Below are positions 9,014-20,483 of a stretch of DNA of 26,707 bases, in pieces (the stretch's first letter is position 1; each line of letters begins with the position of its first letter). Both the position numbers and the translations under genes were made by a program. This DNA is from Utricularia gibba (taxonomy: Eukaryota > Streptophyta > Magnoliopsida > Lamiales > Lentibulariaceae). The DNA lies in assembly GCA_002189035.1 (NCBI GenBank), contig NEEC01000253.1, positions 1 through 26,707 of the forward strand. The letters run 5' to 3'. A model generated the notes under the pieces. It was given only the letters and a program-made list of their open reading frames with translations, was not told where the DNA came from and did not search any database.

Positions 9014-11499
9014 GAACTTCGTTCTGACCATAGGTTCGGTCTGACTCCTTTGCCACATCGGGTCCTACTCGACGAAAATCGTGATGCAGTTATTGAAGTT
9101 AGGATTCATGAGCACCCAAATGGTTTTCTCAACCGCATGCTTTATATTTGATAAGGCTCTCGTGGGGCAACGGTATCGAGTAGGAGGTCGAGTCGAGCTC
9201 GGGCCCATAGTCATTTGTAGCTCGGCAAAAAACTTGATGCATTTATTAACGGTTGGTTTTAATAGGCTGCCTCAATGGTTTTCTCAAGGAAAAGCTTGTC
9301 GTTTTTGGGCGGGTGATGTCGTTGGGAACTTCGTTCTGACCCAAGGTTCGGTCTGACTCCTTTGCCAATCGGTCCTACTCGACGAAAATCGTGATGCAGT
9401 TATTGAAGTTAGGATTTCATGAGCACCCAAAATGCTTTTGTCAATCGCATGCTTTGTAGTTGAGGAGGCGCTCTAGTGGGGCACGGTATCGGGCAAAAGG
9501 TCGAGTCGGCTCGCTCCCAGAGTCATTTTAGCCTGTCAAAAAAAGTGATGCATTTATTAACGTTGGGTTTTAATAGGCTGCCTACATGGTTTCTCAAGGA
9601 AAAGCTTGTCGTTTCTGGGCGGGTGATGTCTTTTGGAACTTCGTTCTGACCATAGGTTCGGTCTGACTCCTTTGCCACATCGGGTCCTACTCGACGAAAA
9701 TCGTGATGCAGTTATTGAAGTTAGGATTTCATGAGCACCCAAAATGGTTTTCTCAACCGCATGCTTTATATTTGATAAGGTGCTCTCGTGGGGCAACGGT
9801 ATCGAGTAGGAGGTCGAGTCGAGCTCGGGCCCATAGTCATTTGTAGCTCGGCAAAAAACTTGATGCATTTATTAACGGTTGGTTTTAATAGGCTGCCTCA
9901 ATGGTTTTCTCAAGGAAAAGCTTGTCGTTTTTGGGCGGTGATGTCGTTGTGAACTTCGTTCTGACCCAAGGTTCGGTCTGTCTCCTTTGCCAATCTGGTC
10001 CTACTCGACGAAAATCGTGATGCAGTTATTGAAGTTAGGATTTCATGAGCACCCAAAATGCTTTTGTCAATCGCATGCTTTTAGTTGAGGAGGCGCTCTA
10101 GTGGGGCACGGTATCGGGCAAAAGGTCGAGTCGGGCTCTCCCAGAGTCATTTTTAGCCTGTCAAAAAAAGTGATGCATTTATTAACGTTGGGTTTTAATA
10201 GGCTGCCTACATGGTTTCTCAAGGAAAAGCTTGTCGTTTCTGGGCGGGTGATGTCTTTTGGAACTTCGTTCTGACCATAGGTTCGGTCTGACTCCTTTGC
10301 CACATCGGGTCCTACTCGACGAAAATCGTGATGCAGTTATTGAAGTTAGGATTTCATGAGCACCCAAAATGGTTTTCTCAACCGCATGCTTTATATTTGA
10401 TAAGGTGCTCTCGTGGGGCAACGGTATCGAGTAGGAGGTCGAGTCGAGCTCGGGCCCATAGTCATTTGTAGCTCGGCAAAAAACTTGATGCATTTATTAA
10501 CGTTGGTTTTAATAGGCTGCCTCAATGGTTTTCTCAAGGAAAAGCTTGTCGTTTTTGGGCGGGTGATGTCGTTGTGAACTTCGTTCTGACCCAAGGTTCG
10601 GTCTGTCTCCTTTGCCAATCTGGTCCTACTCGACGAAAATCGTGATGCAGTTATTGAAGTTAGGATTTCATGAGCACCCAAAATGCTTTTGTCAATCGCA
10701 TGCTTTGTAGTTGAGGAGGCGCTCTAGTGGGGCACGGTATCGGGCAAAAGGTCGAGTCGGGCTCGCTCCCAGAGTCATTTTTAGCCTGTCAAAAAAAGTG
10801 ATGCATTTATTAACGTTGGGTTTTAATAGGCTGCCTACATGGTTTCTCAAGGAAAAGCTTGTCGTTTCTGGGCGGGTGATGTCTTTTGGAACTTCGTTCT
10901 GACCATAGGTTCGGTCTGACTCCTTTGCCACATCGGGTCCTACTCGACGAAAATCGTGATGCAGTTATTGAAGTTAGGATTTCATGAGCACCCAAAATGG
11001 TTTTCTCAACCGCATGCTTTATATTTGATAAGGTGCTCTCGTGGGGCAACGGTATCGAGTAGGAGGTCGAGTCGAGCTCGGCCCCATAGTCATTTGTAGC
11101 TCGGCAAAAAACTTGATGCATTTATTAACGGTTGGTTTTAATAGGCTGCCTCAATGGTTTTCTCAAGGAAAAGCTTGTCGTTTTTGGGCGGGTGATGTCG
11201 TTGTGAACTTCGTTCTGACCCGGTCTGTCTCCTTTGCCAATCTGGTCCTACTCGACGAAAATCGTGATGCAGTTATTGAAGTTAGGATTTCATGAGCACC
11301 CAAAATGCTTTTGTCAATCGCATGCTTTGTAGTTGAGGAGGCGCTCTAGTGGGGCACGGTATCGGGCAAAAGGTCGAGTCGGGCTCGCTCCAGAGTCATT
11401 TTTAGCCTGTCAAAATGATGCATTTATTAACGTTGAATAGGCTGCCTACATGGTTTCTCAAGGAAAAGCTTGTCGTTTCTGGGCGGGTGATGTCTTTTG
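9014..11499 (+). repeat. AB dimer higher-order repeat, 4 copies
   Basis: Monomers start at 9014, 9326, 9636, 9951, 10261, 10576, 10889 and 11205. Dimers are 622, 625, 628 and 611 bp. The last B (295 bp) has lost short stretches at about 11220, 11413 and 11435, opening a run of short deletions that continues into the next block. Confidence 0.87.
10576..10888 (+). repeat. Representative type B monomer (313 bp)
   Basis: Reference copy for type B. Diagnostic states are: head CCCAAGG, TCTGTCTCC, CCAATCTGG; middle ATGCTTTTGTCAATC and CTTTGTAGTTGAGGAGG; GCGCTCTAGTGGGGCACGG; TATCGGGCAAAAGG; GTCGGGCTCGCTCCCAGAG; TTTTTAGCCTGTC; AAAGTGATGC; GTTGGGTTTTAAT; GCCTACATGGTTTCTC; TTTCTGGGCGGG; exit GTCTTTT. 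It lacks the SacI and ApaI hexamers of type A. There are 26 clear copies, with starts at 943, 1879, 2504, 3440, 4062, 4681, 5304, 6843, 8392, 9326, 9951, 10576, 11205, 12684, 14237, 15167, 15794, 16421, 17045, 17672, 18299, 18927, 19549, 20174, 21407 and 22344. B is the most diverged of the three types and always sits directly after an A-bodied monomer. Confidence 0.93.
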
Positions 11500-12994
11500 G
11501 AACTTCGTTCTGACCATAGGTTCGGTCTGACTCCTTTGCCACATCGACTCGACGAAAATCGTGATGCCATGAGCACCCAAAATGGTTTTCTCAACCGCAT
11601 GCTTTATATTTGATAAGGCGCTCTGGGGCAACGGTATCGAGTAGGAGGTCGAGTCGAGCTCGGGCCCATAGTCATTTGTAGCTCGGCAAAAAACTTGATG
11701 CATTTATTAACGTTGGTTTTAATAGGCTGCCTCATGGTTTTCTCAAGGAAAAGCTTGTCGTTTTTGCGGGTGATGTCGTTGTGAACTTCGTTCTGACCCA
11801 AGGTTCGGTCTGACTCCTTTGCCAATCGGGTCCTACTCGACGAAAATCGTGATGCAGTTATTGAAGTTAGGATTCATGAGCACCCAAAATGCTTTTCTCA
11901 ACCGCATGCTTTATATTTGATAAGGCCTCTCGTGGGGCAACGGTATCGAGCAGGAGGTCGAGTCGAGCTCTCATTTGTAGCCCGGCAAAAAATTGATGCA
12001 TTTATTAAAATAGGCTGCCTACATGTTTCTCAAGGAAAAGCTTGTCGTTTTGATGTCGTTGGGAACTTCGTTCTGACCCAAGGTTCGGTCTGACTCCTTT
12101 GCCACATCGGGTCCTACTCGACGAAAATCGTGATGCAGTTATTGAAGTTAGGATTCATGAGCACCCAAAATGGTTTTCTCAACCGCATGCTTTATATTTG
12201 AGGAGGCGCTCTCGTGGGGCAACGGTATCGAGCAGGAGGTCGAGTCGAGCTCGGGCCCATAGTCATTTGTAGCTCGGCAAAAAACTTGATGCATTATTAA
12301 CGTTGGTTTTAATAGGCTACATTGTTTTCTCAAGGAAAAGCTTGTCGTTTTTGGGCGGGTGATGTCGTTGTGAACTTCGTTCTGACCCAAGGTTCGGTCT
12401 GACTCCTTTGCCAAATCGGTCCTACTCGACGAAAATCGTGATGCAGTTATTGAAGTTAGGATTTCATGAGCACCCAAAATGGTTTTCTCAACCGCATGCT
12501 TTATATTTGATAAGGTGCTCTCGTGGGGCAACGGTATCGAGTAGGAGGTCGAGTCGAGCTCGGGCCCATAGTCATTTGTAGCTCGGCAAAAAACTTGATG
12601 CATTTATTAACGTTGGTTTTAATAGGCTGCCTCAATGGTTTTCTCAAGGAAAAGCTTGTCGTTTTTGGGGGTGATGTCGTTGTGAACTTCGTTCTGACCC
12701 AAGGTTCGGTCTGTCTCCTTTGCCAAATCTGGTCCTACTCGACGAAAATCGTGATGCAGTTATTGAAGTTAGGATTTCATGAGCACCCAAAATGCTTTTG
12801 TCAATCGCATGCTTTGTAGTTGAGGAGGCGCTCTAGTGGGGCACGGTATCGGCAAAAGGTCGAGTCGGGCTCGCTCCCAGAGTCATTTTTAGCCTGTCAA
12901 AAAAGTGATGCATTTATTAACGTTGGGTTTTAATAGGCTGCCTACATGGTTTCTCAAGGAAAAGCTTGTCGTTTCTGGCGGGTGATGTCTTTTG
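11500..12994 (+). repeat. Five-monomer unit C-C-C-A-B, copy 3, deletion-rich (1495 bp)
   Basis: Monomers start at 11500, 11783, 12063, 12372 and 12684. Slots 1 and 2 are only 283 and 280 bp because of several deletions: 6 bp near 11546, 20 bp near 11567, 3 bp near 11624, 10 bp near 11970, 10 bp near 12007 and 9 bp near 12050. Slot 1 has A-like GAGTAGG. Slot 2 has GTAGCCCGG, ATTGATG and exit GGGAAC like the other slot-2 copies. Slot 3 has TTTGAGGAGGCGCTCTCG and GAGCAGG. Slots 4 and 5 are A and B. Confidence 0.65.
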
Positions 12995-14545
12995 GAACTT
13001 CGTTCTGACCATAGGTTCGGTCTGACTCCTTTGCCACATCGGGTCCTACTCGACGAAAATCGTGATGCAGTTATTGAAGTTAGGATTCATGAGCACCCAA
13101 AATGGTTTTCTCAACCGCATGCTTTATATTTGATAAGGCACTCTCGTGGGGCAACGGTATCGAGCAGGAGGTCGAGTCGAGCTCGGGCCCATAGTCATTT
13201 GTAGCTCGGCAAAAAACTTGATGCATTTATTAACGTTGGTTTTAATAGGCTGCCTCAATGGTTTTCTCAAGGAAAAGCTTGTCGTTTTTGGGCGGGTGAT
13301 GTCGTTGTGAACTTCGTTCTGACCCAAGGTTCGGTCTGACTCCTTTGCCACATCGGGTCCTACTCGAAAAATCGTGATGCAGTTATTGAAGTTAGGATTC
13401 ATGAGCACCCAAAATGGTTTTCTCAACCGCATGCTTTATATTTGATAAGGCTCTCGTGGGGCAACGGTATCGAGCAGGAGGTCGAGTCGAGCTCGGGCCA
13501 TAGTCATTTGTAGCCCGGCAAAAAATTGATGCATTTATTAACGTTGGTTTATTAGGCTGCCTACATGGTTTCTCAAGGAAAAGCTTGTCGTTTCTGGGCG
13601 GGTGATGTCGTTGGGAACTTCGTTCTGACCCAAGGTTCGGTCTGACTCCTTTGCCACATCGGTCCTACTCGACGAAAATCGTGATGCAGTTATTGAAGTT
13701 AGGATTCATGAGCACCCAAAATGGTTTTCTCAACCGCATGCTTTATATTTGAGGAGGCGCTCTCGTGGGGCAACGGTATCGAGCAGGAGGTCGAGTCGAG
13801 CTCGGGCCCATAGTCATTTGTAGCTCGGCAAAAAACTTGATGCATTTATTAACGTTGGTTTTAATAGGCCTACATGGTTTTCTCAAGGAAAAGCTTGTCG
13901 TTTTTGGGCGGGTGATGTCGTTGGAACTTCGTTCTGACCATAGGTTCGGTCTGACCTTTGCCACATCGGTCCTACTCGACGAAAATCGTGATGCAGTTAT
14001 TGAAGTTAGGATTTCATGAGCACCCAAAATGGTTTTCTCAACCGCATGCTTTATATTTGATAAGGTGCTCTCGTGGGGCAACGGTATCGAGTAGGAGGTC
14101 GAGTCGAGCTCGGGCCCATAGTCATTTGTAGCTCGGCAAAAAACTTGATGCATTTATTAACGGTTGGTTTTAATAGGCTGCCTCAATGGTTTTCTCAAGG
14201 AAAAGCTTGTCGTTTTTGGGCGGGTGATGTCGTTGTGAACTTCGTTCTGACCAAGGTTCGGTCTGTCTCCTTTGCCAATCTGGTCCTACTCGACGAAAAT
14301 CGTGATGCAGTTATTGAAGTTAGGATTTCATGAGCACCCAAAATGCTTTTGTCAATCGCATGCTTTGTAGTTGAGGAGGCGCTCTAGTGGGGCACGGTAT
14401 CGGGCAAAAGGTCGAGTCGGGCTCGCTCCCAGAGTCATTTTTAGCCTGTCAAAAAATGATGCATTTATTAACGTTGGGTTTTAATAGGCTGCCTACATGG
14501 TTTCTCAAGAAAAGCTTGTCGTTTCTGGGCGGGTGATGTCTTTTG
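12995..14545 (+). repeat. Five-monomer unit C-C-C-A-B, copy 4 (1551 bp)
   Basis: Monomers start at 12995, 13309, 13615, 13924 and 14237. Slot 1: CCATAGG head, CACTCTCG, GAGCAGG, CCCATAG, CCTCAATGG, exit GTCGTTGT. Slot 2: GAGCAGG, GTAGCCCGG, ATTGATG, TTATTAGGCTGCC, exit GGGAAC. Slot 3: TTTGAGGAGGCGCTCTCG, GAGCAGG, CTACATGGTTTTCTC. Slots 4 and 5 are A and B. The length equals copy 2 (1551 bp), and this is the least damaged example of the unit. Confidence 0.7.
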
Positions 14546-14853
14546 GAACTTCGTTCTGACCATAGGTTCGGTCTGACTCCTTTGCCACATCGGGTCCTAC
14601 TCGACGAAAATCGTGATGCAGTTATTGAAGTTAGGATTCATGAGCACCCAAAATGGTTTTCTCAACCGCATGCTTTATATTTGATAAGGCCTCTCGTGGG
14701 GCAACGGTATCGAGCAGGAGGTCGAGTCGAGCTCGGCCCAGAGTCATTTGTAGCCCGGCAAAAAAATTGATGCATTTATTAACGTTGGTTTATAGGCTGC
14801 CTACATGTTTCTCAAGGAAAAGCTTGTCGTTTCTGGGCGGGTGATGTCTTTTG
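14546..14853 (+). repeat. Single C-type monomer after a pentamer pair
   Basis: GAGCAGG, CCAGAG, GTAGCCCGG and ATTGATG are present, with GGCCTCTCG in place of GGCACTCTCG. It lies between the second pentamer pair and the longest AB run, the same setting as the copy at 8703. Confidence 0.75.
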
Positions 14854-17800
14854 GAACTTCGTTCTGACCAAGGTTCGGTCTGACTCCTTTGCCACATCGG
14901 GTCCTACTCGACGAAAATCGTGATGCAGTTATTGAAGTTAGGATTCATGAGCACCCAAAATGGTTTTCTCAACCGCATGCTTTATATTTGATAAGGTGCT
15001 CTCGTGGGGCAACGGTATCGAGTAGGAGGTCGAGTCGAGCTCGGGCCCATAGTCATTTGTAGCTCGGCAAAAAACTTGATGCATTTATTAACGGTTGGTT
15101 TTAATAGGCTGCCTCAATGGTTTCTCAAGGAAAAGCTTGTCGTTTTTGGGCGGGTGATGTCGTTGTGAACTTCGTTCTGACCCAAGGTTCGGTCTGACTC
15201 CTTTGCCAATCGGTCCTACTCGACGAAAATCGTGATGCAGTTATTGAAGTTAGGATTTCATGAGCACCCAAAATGCTTTTGTCAATCGCATGCTTTGTAG
15301 TTGAGGAGGCGCTCTAGTGGGGCACGGTATCGGGCAAAAGGTCGAGTCGGGCTCGCTCCAGAGTCATTTTTAGCCTGTCAAAAAAAGTGATGCATTTATT
15401 AACGTTGGGTTTTAATAGGCTGCCTACATGGTTTCTCAAGGAAAAGCTTGTCGTTTCTGGGCGGGTGATGTCTTTTGGAACTTCGTTCTGACCATAGGTT
15501 CGGTCTGACTCCTTTGCCACATCGGGTCCTACTCGACGAAAATCGTGATGCAGTTATTGAAGTTAGGATTTCATGAGCACCCAAAATGGTTTTCTCAACC
15601 GCATGCTTTATATTTGATAAGGTGCTCTCGTGGGGCAACGGTATCGAGTAGGAGGTCGAGTCGAGCTCGGGCCCATAGTCATTTGTAGCTCGGCAAAAAA
15701 CTTGATGCATTTATTAACGGTTGGTTTTAATAGGCTGCCTCAATGGTTTTCTCAAGGAAAAGCTTGTCGTTTTTGGGCGGGTGATGTCGTTGTGAACTTC
15801 GTTCTGACCCAAGGTTCGGTCTGTCTCCTTTGCCAATCTGGTCCTACTCGACGAAAATCGTGATGCAGTTATTGAAGTTAGGATTTCATGAGCACCCAAA
15901 ATGCTTTTGTCAATCGCATGCTTTGTAGTTGAGGAGGCGCTCTAGTGGGGCACGGTATCGGGCAAAAGGTCGAGTCGGGCTCGCTCCCAGAGTCATTTTT
16001 AGCCTGGCAAAAAAAAGTGATGCATTTATTAACGTTGGGTTTTAATAGGCTGCCTACATGGTTTCTCAAGGAAAAGCTTGTCGTTTCTGGGCGGGTGATG
16101 TCTTTTGGAACTTCGTTCTGACCATAGGTTCGGTCTGACTCCTTTGCCACATCGGGTCCTACTCGACGAAAATCGTGATGCAGTTATTGAAGTTAGGATT
16201 TCATGAGCACCCAAAATGGTTTTCTCAACCGCATGCTTTATATTTGATAAGGTGCTCTCGTGGGGCAACGGTATCGAGTAGGAGGTCGAGTCGAGCTCGG
16301 GCCCATAGTCATTTGTAGCTCGGCAAAAAACTTGATGCATTTATTAACGGTTGGTTTTAATAGGCTGCCTCAATGGTTTTCAAGGAAAAGCTTGTCGTTT
16401 TTGGGCGGGTGATGTCGTTGGAACTTCGTTCTGACCCAAGGTTCGGTCTGACTCCTTTGCCAATCGGTCCTACTCGACGAAAATCGTGATGCAGTTATTG
16501 AAGTTAGGATTTCATGAGCACCCAAAATGCTTTTCTCAATCGCATGCTTTGTAGTTGAGGAGGCGCTCTAGTGGGGCACGGTATCGGGCAAAAGGTCGAG
16601 TCGGGCTCGCCCAGAGTCATTTTAGCCTGTCAAAAAAAGTGATGCATTTATTAACGTTGGGTTTTAATAGGCTGCCTACATGGTTTCTCAAGGAAAAGCT
16701 TGTCGTTTCTGGGCGGGTGATGTCTTTTGGAACTTCGTTCTGACCATAGGTTCGGTCTGACTCCTTTGCCACATCGGGTCCTACTCGACGAAAATCGTGA
16801 TGCAGTTATTGAAGTTAGGATTTCATGAGCACCCAAAATGGTTTTCTCAACCGCATGCTTTATATTTGATAAGGTGCTCTCGTGGGGCAACGGTATCGAG
16901 TAGGAGGTCGAGTCGAGCTCGGGCCCATAGTCATTTGTAGCTCGGCAAAAAACTTGATGCATTTATTAACGGTTGGTTTTAATAGGCTGCCTCAATGGTT
17001 TTCTCAAGGAAAAGCTTGTCGTTTTGGGCGGGTGATGTCGTTGTGAACTTCGTTCTGACCCAAGGTTCGGTCTGTCTCCTTTGCCAATCTGGTCCTACTC
17101 GACGAAAATCGTGATGCAGTTATTGAAGTTAGGATTTCATGAGCACCCAAAATGCTTTTGTCAATCGCATGCTTTGTAGTTGAGGAGGCGCTCTAGTGGG
17201 CACGGTATCGGGCAAAAGGTCGAGTCGGGCTCGCTCCAGAGTCATTTTTAGCCTGTCAAAAAAAGTGATGCATTTATTAACGTTGGGTTTTAATAGGCTG
17301 CCTACATGGTTTCTCAAGGAAAAGCTTGTCGTTTCTGGGCGGGTGATGTCTTTTGGAACTTCGTTCTGACCATAGGTTCGGTCTGACTCCTTTGCCACAT
17401 CGGGTCCTACTCGACGAAAATCGTGATGCAGTTATTGAAGTTAGGATTTCATGAGCACCCAAAATGGTTTTCTCAACCGCATGCTTTATATTTGATAAGG
17501 TGCTCTCGTGGGGCAACGGTATCGAGTAGGAGGTCGAGTCGAGCTCGGGCCCATAGTCATTTGTAGCTCGGCAAAAAACTTGATGCATTTATTAACGGTT
17601 GGTTTTAATAGGCTGCCTCAATGGTTTTCTCAAGGAAAAGCTTGTCGTTTTTGGGCGGGTGATGTCGTTGTGAACTTCGTTCTGACCCAAGGTTCGGTCT
17701 GTCTCCTTTGCCAATCTGGTCCTACTCGACGAAAATCGTGATGCAGTTATTGAAGTTAGGATTTCATGAGCACCCAAAATGCTTTTGTCAATCGCATGCT

Positions 17801-20483
17801 TTGTAGTTGAGGAGGCGCTCTAGTGGGGCACGGTATCGGGCAAAAGGTCGAGTCGGGCTCGCTCCCAGAGTCATTTTAGCCTGTCAAAAAAAATGATGCA
17901 TTTATTAACGTTGGGTTTTAATAGGCTGCCTACATGGTTTCTCAAGGAAAAGCTTGTCGTTTCTGGGCGGGTGATGTCTTTTGGAACTTCGTTCTGACCA
18001 TAGGTTCGGTCTGACTCCTTTGCCACATCGGTCCTACTCGACGAAAATCGTGATGCAGTTATTGAAGTTAGGATTTCATGAGCACCCAAAATGGTTTTCT
18101 CAACCGCATGCTTTATATTTGATAAGGTGCTCTCGTGGGGCAACGGTATCGAGTAGGAGGTCGAGTCGAGCTCGGGCCCATAGTCATTTGTAGCTCGGCA
18201 AAAAACTTGATGCATTTATTAACGGTTGGTTTTAATAGGCTGCCTCAATGGTTTTCTCAAGGAAAAGCTTGTCGTTTTTGGGCGGGTGATGTCGTTGTGA
18301 ACTTCGTTCTGACCCAAGGTTCGGTCTGTCTCCTTTGCCAATCTGGTCCTACTCGACGAAAATCGTGATGCAGTTATTGAAGTTAGGATTTCATGAGCAC
18401 CCAAAATGCTTTTGTCAATCGCATGCTTTGTAGTTGAGGAGGCGCTCTAGTGGGGCACGGTATCGGGCAAAAGGTCGAGTCGGGCTCGCTCCCAGAGTCA
18501 TTTTTAGCCTGTCAAAAAAAGTGATGCATTTATTAACGTTGGGTTTTAATAGGCTGCCTACATGGTTTCTCAAGGAAAAGCTTGTCGTTTCTGGGCGGGT
18601 GATGTCTTTTGGAACTTCGTTCTGACCATAGGTTCGGTCTGACTCCTTTGCCACATCGGGTCCTACTCGACGAAAATCGTGATGCAGTTATTGAAGTTAG
18701 GATTTCATGAGCACCCAAAATGGTTTTCTCAACCGCATGCTTTATATTTGATAAGGTGCTCTCGTGGGGCAACGGTATCGAGTAGGAGGTCGAGTCGAGC
18801 TCGGGCCATAGTCATTTGTAGCTCGGCAAAAAACTTGATGCATTTATTAACGGTTGGTTTTAATAGGCTGCCTCAATGGTTTTCTCAAGGAAAAGCTTGT
18901 CGTTTTTGGGCGGGTGATGTCGTTGTGAACTTCGTTCTGACCCAAGGTTCGGTCTGTCTCCTTTGCCAATCTGGTCCTACTCGACGAAAATCGTGATGCA
19001 GTTATTGAAGTTAGGATTTCATGAGCACCCAAAATGCTTTTGTCAATCGCATGCTTTGTAGTTGAGGAGGCGCTCTAGTGGGGCACGGTATCGGGCAAAA
19101 GGTCGAGTCGGGCTCGCTCCAGAGTCATTTTTAGCCTGTCAAAAAAAGTGATGCATTTATTAACGTTGGGTTTTAATAGGCTGCCTACATGGTTTCTCAA
19201 GGAAAAGCTTGTCGTTTCTGGGCGGGTGATGTCTTTTGGAACTTCGTTCTGACCATAGGTTCGGTCTGACTCCTTTGCCACATCGGGTCCTACTCGACGA
19301 AAATCGTGATGCAGTTATTGAAGTTAGGATTTCATGAGCACCCAAAATGGTTTTCTCAACCATGCTTTATATTTGATAAGGCTCTCGTGGGGCAACGGTA
19401 TCGAGCAGGAGGTCGAGTCGAGCTCGGGCCCATAGTCATTTGTAGCTCGGCAAAAAACTTGATGCATTTATTAACGGTTGGTTTTAATAGGCTGCCTCAA
19501 TGGTTTCTCAAGGAAAAGCTTGTCGTTTTTGGGCGGTGATGTCGTTGTGAACTTCGTTCTGACCCAAGGTTCGGTCTGTCTCCTTTGCCAATCTGGTCCT
19601 ACTCGACGAAAATCGTGATGCAGTTATTGAAGTTAGGATTTCATGAGCACCCAAAATGCTTTTGTCAATCGCATGCTTTGTAGTTGAGGAGGCGCTCTAG
19701 TGGGGCACGGTATCGGGCAAAAGGTCGAGTCGGGCTCGCTCCCAGAGTCATTTTTAGCCAAAAAAATTGATGCATTTATTAACGTTGGGTTTTAATAGGC
19801 TGCCTACATGGTTTCTCAAGGAAAAGCTTGTCGTTTCTGGGCGGGTGATGTCTTTTGGAACTTCGTTCTGACCATAGGTTCGGTCTGACTCCTTTGCCAC
19901 ATCGGGTCCTACTCGACGAAAATCGTGATGCAGTTATTGAAGTTAGGATTTCATGAGCACCCAAAATGGTTTTCTCAACCGCATGCTTTATATTTGATAA
20001 GGTGCTCTCGTGGGGCAACGGTATCGAGTAGGAGGTCGAGTCGAGCTCGGGCCCATAGTCATTTGTAGCTCGGCAAAAAACTTGATGCATTTATTAACGG
20101 TTGGTTTTAATAGGCTGCCTCAATGGTTTTCTCAAGGAAAAGCTTGTCGTTTTTGGGCGGGTGATGTCGTTGTGAACTTCGTTCTGACCCAAGGTTCGGT
20201 CTGTCTCCTTTGCCAATCTGGTCCTACTCGACGAAAATCGTGATGCAGTTATTGAAGTTAGGATTTCATGAGCACCCAAAATGCTTTTGTCAATCGCATG
20301 CTTTGTAGTTGAGGAGGCGCTCTAGTGGGGCACGGTATCGGCAAAGGTCGAGTCGGGCTCGCTCCCAGAGTCATTTTTAGCCTGTCAAAAAAAGTGATGC
20401 ATTTATTAACGTTGGTTTTAATAGGCTGCCTACATGGTTTCTCAAGGAAAAGCTTGTCGTTTCTGGGCGGGTGATGTCTTTTG
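14854..20483 (+). repeat. AB dimer higher-order repeat, 9 copies (longest uniform block)
   Basis: Eighteen monomers alternate strictly A-B, starting at 14854, 15167, 15478, 15794, 16108, 16421, 16730, 17045, 17356, 17672, 17984, 18299, 18612, 18927, 19239, 19549, 19858 and 20174. Dimers are 624, 630, 622, 626, 628, 628, 627, 619 and 626 bp (mean 625.6). Differences between dimers are few and mostly single bases. Exceptions are the A at 19239, which carries C-like GAGCAGG and a shortened CAACCATGC, and the B at 19549, which has lost about 4 bp in TTTTTAGCCAAAA. This is the most recently homogenised part of the window. Confidence 0.92.

Noticed and set aside
10689-10720. Upstream GAGGAGG stretch in type B as a Shine-Dalgarno site
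   Set aside because: It is part of every B monomer, no coding sequence follows it, and the array is typical of eukaryotic satellite DNA.
15399-20090. Identical 103-codon minus-strand frame repeated at about 625 bp spacing, resembling a gene family
   Set aside because: It spans a monomer junction of the AB dimer and is preserved only because the DNA is homogenised; C copies and B phases destroy it.
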